Origin: Gorsachius magnificus
Lineage: Eukaryota > Chordata > Aves > Pelecaniformes > Ardeidae
Direction of reading: 5' to 3'
Length of the DNA stretch: 64,000 bases
Assembly: GCA_034008185.1 (NCBI GenBank)
Contig: CM067083.1
Location: 930,001-994,000 of the forward strand
Numbering within the stretch: position 1 is the first letter of the stretch; each line of letters starts with the position of its first letter. Made by a program: the position numbers and the translations under genes. The notes under the pieces are model-generated. The model was not told the origin of the DNA. It searched no databases and saw only the letters and a program-made list of their open reading frames with translations. Of this stretch, positions 31,166 to 42,900 are shown piece by piece.

Positions 31166-34100
31166 TGGGATTCCCCATTTGATTGAAATAAATCCCATTT
31201 ACAGCACAGTTCGGGAATTTGCTGGCCTTTGGCGAGCTGTTGTGCTGCCAGCCCCCAAACTCACCTGTCCTAGTGGGGCTGGACTATTTGGCAAGACGGT
31301 TCTCTTTGCTGGGCTTGCCTATATATTTGTTTCCAAAAAAGCTTGACAAAGCTTTCTCATTGTATTTCAAAAAGAAAAATGTTCACCCGACATCTGGAAG
31401 TACTAAAAAAGTGCTTTCTTACAGTATTTTTTTTTACTATGTATGGACAAGGTCCTGACCCTTATTATTGGAGCTCGAATCCAGATGGGAGGCTGCACGG
31501 TTCTAATCATCGGAGGGGATTCCCTTTTGAAGCCACGTACGTCTTCGGAGACGTTTGGCCTTTCAAGAAGTTATCATTTGTGGGAGGTCTGTTGGGAAGG
31601 TTTTAAATAGTTTGGGAACATCCTTCCCAGGGGGACCGAGCACACAGGCCTGTGCGCCGGGAGCGTAAGGCTTCCCCCGGTGACATACCCACGGGCCCAT
31701 GTTCTAACCTGGGCTGGTTTAAAAGCAAATAATTCCTCTTATTTTAATACGCTCTGCTCCCAGGCAGATGTTTTCTTCCACCAGCTATTCTGAAACTCAG
31801 CGCCGTATTAAATAAATACCAGTTACAGTACCAGTGGTAATCTAAAACCAGGAGCAGCAATTGGGGGGAACGGAGCCGAAGCTTGTCAGGAAGCTTTGGA
31901 GGGAGTGTTTCCCATTAGTGACTGCCATCTTGTTAAAAACCGGACCTTTCTAGGAGGGCCGCTGCCTCCGAAGGGCTCGCTGGAGACCTCGGAACAGAGA
32001 GGACGCCCGGAGCAGGGTGCCTCGACGGCACCTTTGGAACCATCCCGAAAAAGCTAAATAAAAATCCAGCCAGCGACCAAAAGCCCTGGCTGATCAGAGA
32101 TAACTTTTATAATTTTTTTTTTTCCCAAAAAACCCCAAATCCTGCAAAAACCTCTGCTGTTTCAAGCGTGAAAACAAGACGTGAAGGGCAACAATTCCTT
32201 CTGGAGCGGAAATCCAAGTTCCGGCGGCTCCAGCGTGCGGGGATGCTGGTAGGACGGCGGTGCCGTTAGAAACGCTTCTACCATGTGTGCTGCACATGGG
32301 GAGGTTTTGCGGCTGCTCGCAGCCCGTGCAGCGTTTAAGGTTCCAACAGTAAAAGGAATGAAAAAGGAAACTTTCAAATCCACGCAATTATACCTAAAAT
32401 ACAGCGCCGCCCGCTTTGCATGTGGACCGAAGACAAAAGAGTCGAAAATTTTAAGAGCTTGCAAATAAAATACGATCTAGCTCAGAGAACCGTTAGAATT
32501 ACACGGGCTATTTTAATTGCCCATGCCAAAAATCAAATGACCGAGGCTCTTCTGCGCTGGCTGCGCTCCAGCTTGGCCAAGCCCCCACCGCTGGCCGGGC
32601 TTGCATGCTGCATCGCTGCCCAGCGGCTGGCCCCGCCGGACCCCACCAAGGGCCAGCTTCGCAAGGCCATTATTCCAGTTTTTTTCAAGATCTTTGCAGA
32701 AATTTGTGAGGGGGAGCATCTGGCAGAGCAGCAGGTCTGCAGAAGAACCAAACCCAAGGCCTCGGTGGAGTAAAACCTTGCTATTGCTTAAAGGCAAAGC
32801 AAAACAAGCAAATAAAATCACACAAAAATAGGCGATCATGTTTGCATCCCTCGCTGAGAGCATTGCCACAAGGCACGCGGGCTCTGCTCAAGGCCGGAGC
32901 AGGCTGAGGTTTAGTTCTGAGAACCAGAGGAAGGGATGGAGGACAGCCTGAGCACATAAACCCTGTCCTGCTCCATGAAAGAAATTGAGCCCAGCCTCTT
33001 TGGGAGCAACCCGGGTGCGGCCGCAGCAATAAACCTTCGGAGATGCGAATGGTGCATGCCAACAGGAAGGCGACCACCCGTCCTCAGGCCCATGGCTGAT
33101 AGGACAATAAATCACGGATAAGACTGCAGGCTGAGGATGGAGGAGTGATGGAAGACGTGGGCTGAGGAAGGTGGTGAGCATCCATCGCTTAATGAGGAGG
33201 AGCCGGGACTGGGAAAGCAGCAGGCTGTTGGGAAGAGCCAGAAGGAATCCAGCCTGCGGCGAGAAGTGGCTATGGCCCCAGTAAACCCCACCAGTCCTCT
33301 CCTTAGGGTCCTGATGCCCTGAAATAGCCCCTGGATCATTGCTCCAGGGCATGGCTGATCCTAAACCCAGGAATCGCTCATCCTGCATCAGCATCCCAAC
33401 CATCCCGGTTTGCAGGGGCGCTTTGGTGACTCTCCCACAGCCTGGTTTTTAGCCAAAATTGAATTCCCAAGAGGCAACAAAACCCAAGGCCAGGTCAGGG
33501 GTTGATATGACAGCCGAGGGCTCTTTCTGGGCACAAGAAACTAAAATTCAGTCCTTTGTCCTGAGAAATGCGCAATCAGCCAGCGCTAATGAACAAACGC
33601 CCCATGTCCATTAAGGAGAACGGTGCAGCCTTGCCCGAATGAAGACAAAACCCCCTGGAAATGCTTCTGCAGCCGTACGGGGAGTGGGAGGATTTACCCT
33701 GCTCCAGCGTCAGGGTGCAGAGGGACGGAGCAGATTCCCCTTCCCTGGCTCTTCTCCCAGTCTGGGTGAGGGAATAGTTCACGTTTCAGCGGCTCAGAGC
33801 AAAACAGAAACAAAAAACCAAATAAAAAAAGAGGGGGGGAAGGGTATTGCCAAGAGATTTCAGACATTTCAATACTTACATACACCCCCCCCCCCAAATT
33901 TCCTAAATTAAAACCAGCTGAACTTAATTTTTTTCTTTTTCCCTTTCAAATTTGGTGGAAAAACGTTCTTACCCAGCCAAGACCAAATGTGCCAAGTCTC
34001 AGCTCAGAAGGAATTTTTGGATGCTGGAGAAGGAGGATGGGAGCTGAAGATTTATGGCAGAAGTGCCATCCCCGAAGTGTCTGAGCTGGGCAGGCAGGGC

Positions 34101-35564
34101 GCCGCAACGCAGGCGCGCTCCTTGCTGCGGCCACAATTGAAGCCGGCTTCGGGAGGTCTGTCGCACGGCCGAGAGGCAGGGAGGGGGCTCTCGGCTTCCA
34201 GGACGGCCCGTCCAGGGCGCTGCGTAGGCTGGTTCGGAGGCGGAGGCAGGCGTGCCATCCCATGGTCTTCAGCATCCCCCCCCTCGGGAACAACGTTAAC
34301 ATGGCGGTTCAGCTCTTGGCTGATGCGAGACCCCCGATGAACTCATCCCGAGGGGGTTTTGATTGGGTTTTTTTTGAGCTGTGATACATAAAGTTGCTAA
34401 TTCTTTACATCGGTTATGGAGGTAATTTCCTCATTTGCTGTTTTCCTTGGAATTTGACGTACGCAGCTGACTCCCCATTCATTTTGGGATGGGTTTATCA
34501 GCTGTTTCCCTGAAGGGTTCTGGATATTCCCCAGCGGTTCCCACCTGTGCCAGTGGGTAATGCCATTCAAGGTGCCAACGGGAACACTCAAGAAGTTTCC
34601 TACTGCCTATCCCCAAGGGATAAGTCGCCATCTGTCTCGTGATCTTCAGCAGCCGGAGAGGAGCACCGCCCGCGAGGCTGAGCCCTGACCTCCGCCAGCC
34701 AGGGACTCTGCTCCAAACCATTCCGGACGTGGGCGCCCCGTGCTGGACACCGATGCGCTGGAGGAAAAGGACTGCGCTCCTGCTGAAGGCGCACGGGGGG
34801 AGCTGCTGGAGGTAGCGGCTGGTCTTCAGGCTTCACGACGAACCCTAGCGCTTCGCTTCGCGTTCGTGTCCGCGGTGGCTTCACCCTCACCCTCTGGCAG
34901 AGCTCACCTTCCATCTCAGCGAGGCGAGGCCAGGGCTGCACGCTTTGCAAAGCCCTGTGCCTCCAGAAAGATGCGGGCCCGGTGCAGCCTGCTGGCACCG
35001 AGCCCCAGGGATGGGCGAAGCCTGGGAAAGGTGACCCCAAGGAAGGGAGAAGCAAACGGTTCGGCTTTGAGAAAACCGGGATGGGGCAGGATAAGAGTTA
35101 AGCATTAGAAGCTACTGCAGAACAGCATGGACGGAGCTTCTGCACATCGCTACAGGCAAGAAATCATGGCTTTCAGCTGCAGCGAGGAAGATAAGGGTTC
35201 AAGACTCCGTTATCTTCTGCAATGGTTAGAGAAACTCGGCAAGGGCTTGCCCGGGGCAGCAGTGCGAGCTCCATCCCTTGCGGCAGGAGAAAGCCCTGGG
35301 GTGCAACTGCCAGGAAGGGGCTTGGTGTGGCAGAGCCTGCTCTGCGGTGGGGCTGGATGAGACGAGCTCTCTGCGCCCCTTCCCGCCCTATTTGTCAGGG
35401 ATGGCATGGCATGCGCCTCCCTGCGCGGGAAGCTAACCTTCTGGAATGTTTGGATAACTGCACACCGAAAAAACCCCACATTTCTCCGCCTTGGCAGCCA
35501 GTCACAGACCTAAACACAAACAGCTGGATCCCATTTCTCCGGCCTCAGAAGATGAGAGCGGCAA
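31166..35564. other. Unique sequence, no gene seen
   Basis: About 4.4 kb without a recognisable gene, RNA or young transposon. CpG is moderate near 34.05-34.25 kb. A C-run lies at about 33886-33896. Short AT-rich stretches occur at about 31.3-31.45, 32.3-32.5 and 33.8-33.95 kb. Open frames are short and unfamiliar. Confidence 0.35.
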
Positions 35565-35670
35565 GGTAGAAAGATTGATTGACATTAAAGTTTAGATTAA
35601 ATGAGTCATTTAAATTGATAAGGAATCAGCCTGAGTTGAATTAAGTCACTTAAATCTGATTTAAGTGTGC
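35565..35670. promoter_or_regulatory. Compact AT-rich block with NKX2-like palindrome
   Basis: About 100 bp packed with factor-like sites. A PBX-type TGATTGAC lies at 35576-35583 and an AP-1 site TGAGTCA at 35602-35608. A perfect inverted repeat has arms CACTTAAATC (35647-35656) and GATTTAAGTG (35658-35667) around one base. Each arm carries the NKX2-type core CACTTAA or TTAAGTG. Candidate enhancer core, activity unknown. Confidence 0.38.
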
Positions 35671-35872
35671 CCCAGGAATATTCAGCTACCCTGCCTGGAG
35701 AACTTGCCTTCAGAGCAGGGACCATCACTGCGTCTGGATGAGAAACGAGATTCATCAAAGCCTGGCTGAGACCTTCAAGCCACAAAACTCTCGGATTTAC
35801 AAAGCTACGAGGAGAGGTCTGCACGCAGACAGACAAATTAGCAACCGCCCGCCCCACACCAGGTTGCGTCGG

Positions 35873-35932
35873 TGATTTTTAAGGTCAAAAGGGACCATTA
35901 GAGCATTACAGTGGGACCTTCTGTCTAACGAG
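35873..35932 (+). repeat. Ancient interspersed repeat fragment
   Basis: TGATTTTTAAGGTCAAAAGG, then GACCATTAGAGCATTAC and GACCTTCTGTCTAACG, follow the same remembered amniote repeat core as the fragment at 31.1 kb, here in plus orientation and clearly diverged. Confidence 0.5.
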
Positions 35933-38145
35933 CGGGGAGAGGACGTGTAGGCTAGCGTGTTAGCTAGGGGCTGGAAAAAGACGAGAGGAAAAAAAAAAAA
36001 ATCCTATTTACTTGCTCCGTTTCCACGCTCTTCCCTAAGCCTTCAGACGGTCGGATGGTGTTCCTGGGGGTCCTTCCACTCCCACCTGAGCCAAGCGGCC
36101 GGCCTGGACGGGCTGTCCCAGCAAGGCAGGAGGAAGCCACGGGGACTGGCTCCTGCTCCAGACCAACTCCTTGGCTCTGCTTCGTCCCCCCAGCACCAAA
36201 CCACCCAAACACCGTCGCTACAGTGCGGGGGGGGGGGGGGCCGCTCCATTATCATTTCTCCAAACCCTCGGAAAAGCTTTCTCTCTTATACAACAGGCCA
36301 CCAAATCTCTAGGATCTTTCCTGAATCCCTAGCAAACGATGGGTATGAAGGTGCGGTGCACGGTGTCGGCGCTGGGACCGCAATGTTTTGGTGACACCCA
36401 GAGGCAAGGCACTGGGATACCTTTGGACCTCGTAGAGGTCCTCGCGAGCTGTCACTTGATCGCATTGCTCCGAAGGGAACTGACCCAGGGCTGAAACACT
36501 AGGAGAGGGGGAGAGAATTCATCCTTTGCAAGGGGGTTAGTTTTGGGGGGGTTGGAGGGAGCTTTTTTGGTTGGTTTGGTTTATTTGGGGGAAATACTCA
36601 AGCTTGTCACCAAATCCCCAAATTGCTGAACCGTGATCTTAGCAGCAGGGTTCCCCCCCCCTCCCCATATCCAATATCCAGAGCCCCCCATGTGCTCCAG
36701 GCTCTGGGAATCCACTTACATGTACCACTCCTTCCCCAACGCCTTCTCCCCGTTTCCAGGCATCGCCTACGTAGGGATTAGCCCTGGGACCATATGTCTG
36801 AAGCATTTCATCGCACCGGCACAGCTGAAAGTAGTTGGTGGCTCATGTGATCTACCTCGGGCCATGGAGCTGTACCATGCCAGAGAACACATGTCTGCTG
36901 TCTGCCGGAGCGCAGCGATAAAACGCACTGTGCTGCCTGTAATTTACCCCTCAGCTCCCTTTCCCGTTGCCTGCTGTCACTGCTTTTCACGCTACTTCAT
37001 CACCGTCGCCTGCGATTAGATGTAGAGGAGCAGACTATTCACCGGCGCACGGGCTGGTTGGATGTCAGCATCCTCCCAGCGTCGGATGCCTGATGTTGCC
37101 GGTGCCGTAATTCCAGCCCCGGGAACCTCGTAACCCAGGGAATGAGCTCCGAGCAAGGCTGGGACACGGTGAAAAGGCAACGGACTCGGGTGTTGGTAGG
37201 AAACAATTAATGCAGCAGTTCATTAATCCGTTGGTGGAATGGTAGGCACGTGCCGATTCTTTAGTTGTCACCTGATTTTAGTAGATAAAAAAAAAGGTGC
37301 CCTCTTAAAAAGGAAAAGCATCGCCCTCCTGTTAAAAAGGGCTTAGAGAGGTCCACGCAGCGGCGGGGTGCGCGTCTAGGAGAGGTTAATAATGTTTATT
37401 TAGGCTGTCGGAGTAGCAGCAGGGAAACCTACCGTGCCAGAACATTGAGAGGACAAAAGCTCGGGTGCGCCCGACACCAGGCATGGCGTGCGGTGCTGGG
37501 GATCTCCAGCGGGTTCCCTCCAAATGACACAAAAGCCCAAGCGTGGCGTTGAGGGCAGGAGGAAGGGAACGGGGAGAACGAATGGCGAATGATTTCTTCT
37601 CTGAGCATCCTCCTTAACCAGCTTTGCCACGGGAATGGAGACGCTGGGAGGTACCTGCCTGCCTGTTATTGCTTCCCCTGGTCTCCCCTAGGGAACGCAT
37701 CCCTGTAGCCCAGCATGGGATCATCTCCCCCCACTCAGCCTCATTCCCTCTGCCTGTGTCTCTGGCCTCCGCAAGCAAAGTCCGGCTCCTTCCCCAGCAG
37801 CGGATCCGCTGAGCAGTACCCACGCAGATTATTCCAGCTCACCCGCGGCCACCAGCAGCTCTTTGTTCCCAGAAAATCCTGGAGAAACCAACACTTGCCA
37901 ACCAGAACAACTACAGACGCTTGCCCTGCGGTCTCGGTTTTCCTCGGGAGACCCCATGTAACGCTAAGAAGGCACAAAAGGCAGTGGGCTGTGTTCGTCC
38001 CAAAAGCTGAGTCAGAGACACCAACCTGCAAAGGAGCAGGATGGTTCTGGATTCAAGGTGTCACCTTGCAGAAGCCCGCGTGGGAACACCATCCCCATGC
38101 TGCGGCATCTCCCAACAGAGCCATCCAAAGTGTAAGCTAGGGTTT
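35933..38145. other. Unique sequence, no gene seen
   Basis: Contains A-rich (35988-36001) and G14 (36227-36240) runs. A pyrimidine-rich acceptor-like site ends near 36760, followed by an open frame of about 85 codons that has no donor and no known domain. Confidence 0.35.
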
Positions 38146-38404
38146 GATCACTGAATCACTGAATCATAGAATCATGGAATCAATCACAGAATCAAGAATC
38201 AATCACGGAATCAATCATAGAACCATGGAATCAATCATAGAATCATGAATCAATCACAGAATCATAAAATCAATCACAGATTCATAGAATCAATCACGGA
38301 ATCAATCATAGAACCACGGAATCAATCACAGAATCATAGAATCAATCACGGAATCAATCATAGAACCACAGAATCAATCATAGAATCAGTCATAGAATCA
38401 ATGA
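38146..38404 (-). repeat. Expanded CR1 tail satellite
   Basis: About 260 bases of degenerate GAATCAATCA, CAGAATCATAG and GAACCATG units, the complement of the CR1 tail octamer mixed with an added ATTG step. Normal CR1 tails hold two to four units. Here there are dozens, with longer blocks such as GAATCAATCACGGAATCAAT recurring. The array adjoins the 3' end of the CR1 body at 38405. Confidence 0.9.
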
Positions 38405-38741
38405 TAGAACCATGGAATCGTTGGTGTTGGAAAAGCCCTTGAAGCTCCCCCAGCCCAACTGTTCCCCTACCCCTGCCATCCCACCACTAAACCCTGGCCC
38501 TCAGCACTGTGTCTGCTTGGCTGTTAAATCCCCCCAGGGATGGGGACTCGACCCCTTCCCTGGGCAGCCCCTTCCAGTGCCTGACAACCCTTTCTGTGAA
38601 GCAATTTTTCGCAATGTCCAACCTAAACCTGCCCTGGTGCAACTTCAGACCATTTCCTCTTGTCCCATCATCATTACCAGGGAGAAGAGGCCGACCTCCA
38701 CCTCGCTGTAGTCTCCTTTCAGGCAGTTGTAGAGGGCGATA
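38405..38741 (-). mobile_element. CR1 LINE 3' fragment
   Basis: Minus-strand CR1 3' end: GAAGCTCCCCCAGCCCAACT, CTGTTAAATCCCCCCAGGG, then TTTCGCAATGTCCAACCT, CCTCTTGTCCCATCA and GGGAGAAGAGGCCGACC. These are standard avian CR1 3' sequence. It is about 340 bases, 5'-truncated, of the same subfamily as the copy at 9.9 kb, and carries the expanded tail. Confidence 0.95.
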
Positions 38742-39164
38742 AATTTATTAAGCTTTCTCTAATTAAGCTATCTCCTCTTTCCTCTCATCGCCGCGTCTGT
38801 CTCGTGGAAAGGGGGTGTGTGTGTGTGTGAAAAAAAAAAATCTGTTAGCTTTCCAGACCACACAAGTGAAAACGGTGCTGGCAAATAACTCTGCTCGCCC
38901 TCTGACTTCATTTTAACAGCCCTCCAAGGACATAAGGTCAGAAGTTCAGCAATGGCAGGAAAGACCTACTGGTGCCTTGGGTTATCCCAAACATTTACTG
39001 TACCATTCCCGATGTATAAAAAAACCTACAACAGGTTGAGCTTCTCTCCCCCCTTGGAGCTGGATGAGTTTTCCATCTGGCTTATATTTTTAGTTGCTAG
39101 AACTGTCCTCTTCTTGCTGCAAACATATGTTAGGGGGCCACCCCCCGGCCCCGTACCCTGGTAA
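38742..39164. other. Unique sequence with (GT)n
   Basis: A GT dinucleotide run of about seven units lies at 38815-38829, directly followed by an A-run. Otherwise no feature. Confidence 0.4.
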
Positions 39165-39935
39165 TTATTTTAACGGCTGTTTTGAAACATTGCGGTGGTA
39201 CACCCAGAAACTTCCTCATCAGCACAGTTGGTTAAACAAAAACCGATCCCCAGTCAATCAAACGCATCTAATAAGTTGTAGGTAAATAGATGATTTCATC
39301 ACCTCCAGTACAGCGACCCCGAGGAAAAGGGGTGATCTCACTCAACGTGTTGATGTCTCCCCGTAATAAATGGCTTCGTCGTACCATCGCGCTAAGCAAT
39401 AAATGATCTCACAAGACGTGCTGCTGGAATAAACTAAAACAATACCAATGTGCAGGAAGGAAAATACTGCCCATGGCGAGCTCGGCTACCCCAAACCGTG
39501 TCCTAGCCGTTACAGCCATAAATTAGCCGTCATAAATCTTATCGGTTGTTTCGTTAATGACATCTATCTCCTGCCAAAATGGGAAATTCTTGAAAGGACC
39601 GTACGAGTAGATTAAATGCTTTCTGTCCTCGAGAATGTGGAAGCCTCTATTTGTTTTTCTTAAAAGACTTTTAAATATCCTCGCGTTATACGTCAAACAG
39701 ATGTCCAGGGTAAATTCTCCTGACCCATTTAAACATTTTTTTTTTTTTTTTTTTTTTTAAATCTGGAATTAAAGTCCAGCCTCTGCCACACGTCTGTAGT
39801 TGGATTCACCGGCCAGCACCTGACAAAACTCTGCGGCTGTAATGGTGGGGTTTAATGGCGGTACGGTGTGACTTTTAATGGCAACGCTGAGGAAACGAAG
39901 ATAAATTAAAACCTAATTGGGAACGTTAACAGCTT
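39165..39935. promoter_or_regulatory. Broad AT-rich island
   Basis: About 770 bp of AT-rich sequence with TTTCGTTAATGACATC, GTAATAAATGG and repeated CATAAAT motifs, interrupted by a T-run of about 26 at 39736-39761. It could hold one or more conserved elements. Composition is the only evidence. Confidence 0.25.
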
Positions 39936-42900
39936 TACCAGTCTACACATATGGAGCCCAGGAGAGCACTTGGAAGGACGTTGCAGTTCGCTCCCGTTGC
40001 AAGGTCTGCAGCGTTGCCCGATGACCTCAGGGCTAGTTCCACTCTTGGTCACCGCGACGCCTTGAGACGTGGATGAGAACGCCCGTTCCCCCCGGCGCGA
40101 AGAGAGCAAAGCATGAGGAGCGCTTTATTCTCCCTCACCAACACAAGAGCAGCTCGTTCCGCGTCTGCTCAGCATGGGGGATGCACAATTCTCAGACCCT
40201 GTTGCAACTTCACTGACTTTGTTGAATCGCCCCAGCTGAGCTCTCAAAAAACCCAACTGAACTAACCCAAACCCCACAAAGAACCCCACCAAACCCACTG
40301 ACAAACTTCTTACCGGCCCCATCGAGAAGCTGCAAAAGCCAAAGGAAGACGTGCTTCCCGCTACAGAGGTACAACTGCAGTGGGGGATACTGGAGGTGGA
40401 TGGAAATGTAGTTCCAATAAAGACATGGAAGCGGTTGAAAACAGCGTTTGAGCCCTGCTTAACATTTCACTCCATAAAACCCCTCTCCCTGGAGCACCAA
40501 TGGGCCAAACCTTGCGTGCTATGTCCAGGAACAGGAGCACCCCTCTCTGCCTTACGGGCTGAATGCGAGCGCGTGCCTCCGTGAACCAGCCCCGCACTGC
40601 GGTTATCCATAGGAGCTCCCGGGTAAAGCTCTGCTGGGCACTTTCGGGCTGCTGGGAAGCGCCTCATCCTGCCGTTGGGAGCAGCGAGGACTCTCCTGCC
40701 TCCACCCGAGAGTGCAGCTCCCCTGATTTTTTTCCAAAGCTGCTCGTGGGGCCATAACGTGGAGAGGACCAAAGCTCTTCCTTCAAGCTGATTTAGTTTC
40801 CACCAAGGATGGTGAATGTTTTCTTTTTTTAACCCCCTTAAGCATTTTATTCCACCTGGGAGTGCTGCTGCCTTTCAGAAACAGGTTCCCCAGGCTCATC
40901 TCTGTCTCTGGAAGGGGAGATTGGCCTCTGCCCAGGGCCCTTCCTAACAACCCTGGGGCTGCAAGCCCTGGACAAGCTCTCTGGAAGCCACCGTTACGTC
41001 CTCCAAAATGACCAAAAGGACTCTGTGCTGTGACAACGTACCCACCCGCTGATCCACAGCCTCAAACCTCCTGTACCCACAAAACTACGTGCACCCTTCT
41101 GCTGAGCACAGGTGTATTTCTGCAGGGCTAAGAGAGTCACCTGCATCTTCAACATCGCAACGCCCCCTCTACCATTGCAAAGAAAAAGCATGGTCTGCGG
41201 AGCATGGGAAAAGCAGATAAAAGTCAGAGGAACCTGAGGAAGAAGCATCTCCTCTGGCAAATGGGAAAAAGGGAGGGAAAAAAAGGCAGAGGAACACGAA
41301 ATATCAGGCAGGAGAGCTGGATGGCTTCTCTAATGTGGTGCTGGGTGCTGAGAAAGAACTGGATGATAAAAAACAGTGGGAAGGGGTGGGGGGGAAGCTT
41401 CAGGAAGGGCCGTACTTTATTATTCCACCGCCCCAAGGGAGCCACAGCCTTGCACGGGTCACCTCAGCCTGAACCCAAACCAAACGCCACGACAGTAAAT
41501 TACCCCAACAGGTACCAAAGGTCTTCACCCAGCCTGCAAACCCGGGGGCAGCAAACCCAGCAGCGCCTTACTGCCCGCCTGGGCATTGACGGGCACTTCG
41601 GTGTCGCTTAACAACCCGGTCATCATTAAACAACGTTCCCTACGGGACGGAGGCCCAAATCACAATCATTTTTGGCATCCCTGTAACACTTCAGCAAGCA
41701 CCTCCATCCCTGCAGGACAGTACCCGAAGTTACGTCCCCGGGGCTGCACCACACAAGAAGCGGCCGCCCAGGAGGCTGTGACCGGCAGCTCCATCCCTGT
41801 GTTTGGGAGCCAGGTCACTCAAAGGGGCCGGGACCCAGCCCCCCCCCAGCCCCAGAGGAACCTGGAATGACACCCGATTAACGTGCCTTGCTCTCTGCCT
41901 CAATTTTCAACAACCCAGCTCTCCTCGCTGGGGCTGTTTGTATTTCTCTTGCCATCGCTTTGTTTTCCAACAGTTGAGTCAAGGGACAAAACATTTCCGA
42001 GAACAAAGCAACGGAGGTACACAAGTATAAAGTTTGGTTTTAAAAAAATAAACCTAACCCAACAGGGTTTGAAGCCTTCCGACACATTCCCCGTTCGACG
42101 CCGGGGCATGCGAGCAGCATTAGTGCAAGCGAGGTCCCTTCCAGCATTCCCCTGGCCACAGTCAAGTCGCAAGCCAAAAATGCCATCGCCTTTGACGATT
42201 TGCAAAAAATAATTGGGCCACTGGAGAGAAATGCTTGCCCAAGTCTCCCCAGCAGCTCAGCCAAGCACCACCTGCGTTGGCAGGGCACAGCGGGGGGCGC
42301 TCGGCTTGCAAAGGACCCCGAGCCCCTGGTTGTGGTTTCTACCTGGAGGCTGGGATAATTTTGGTCCCAGAAATTGCAAAGCCTCGATATTGGTTATCAC
42401 CAATGTGTTATTAAATTGGCTTGGGCAGATTTCTAAATGAAGAGACCTCTTATTCCGGGGTCTCAGCGTAACGCAGGTGTCCCGGGCAGCTCCATTAAGG
42501 TAATTAGGCAATTTGAAATTAAAAGCACTGTCAGGGTCCAAATATCTTTTTTTTTTTTAAATTTCTGTTCATGACCTGGTCAGAAAAGCGTGCTCCAGGA
42601 GTCACGTCAAATAAACCTGCCAAGGCACCAGGTTACTGGAAAGCAAAAGAGGGCAGCAAAGGATAAACGTGAGCATCTCCAGCGCTGCCAGGGCGCCGGG
42701 GCAGGGAAGCTTGGGGACTTCTTCCTAAGGCCAGAAAAGGGACCCTGGGGCAGAAACCTGGGGTGAGCCTGGCCAGCTGGGTCACTGCCGAGGGGGAGCC
42801 AAGGATGGGGCGCTATGCTTGGGTACCAAGCCGCCTGCCGGATGGGTGGCAGCACGTCCCCGCTTCGCGAGACTTCTTTGGGGGAAAAAATGGGTGACGG

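Noticed and set aside
35190..35220. tRNA B-box-like GGTTCAAGACTC with a 7-bp flanking stem AAGATAA/TTATCTT
   Set aside because: No A-box at the right distance and no acceptor or anticodon stem can be built. Probably chance.
36633..37019. 128-codon plus-strand frame after a good acceptor-like tract
   Set aside because: No convincing donor follows, and the peptide resembles no family I know. The frame ends in an ordinary stop.
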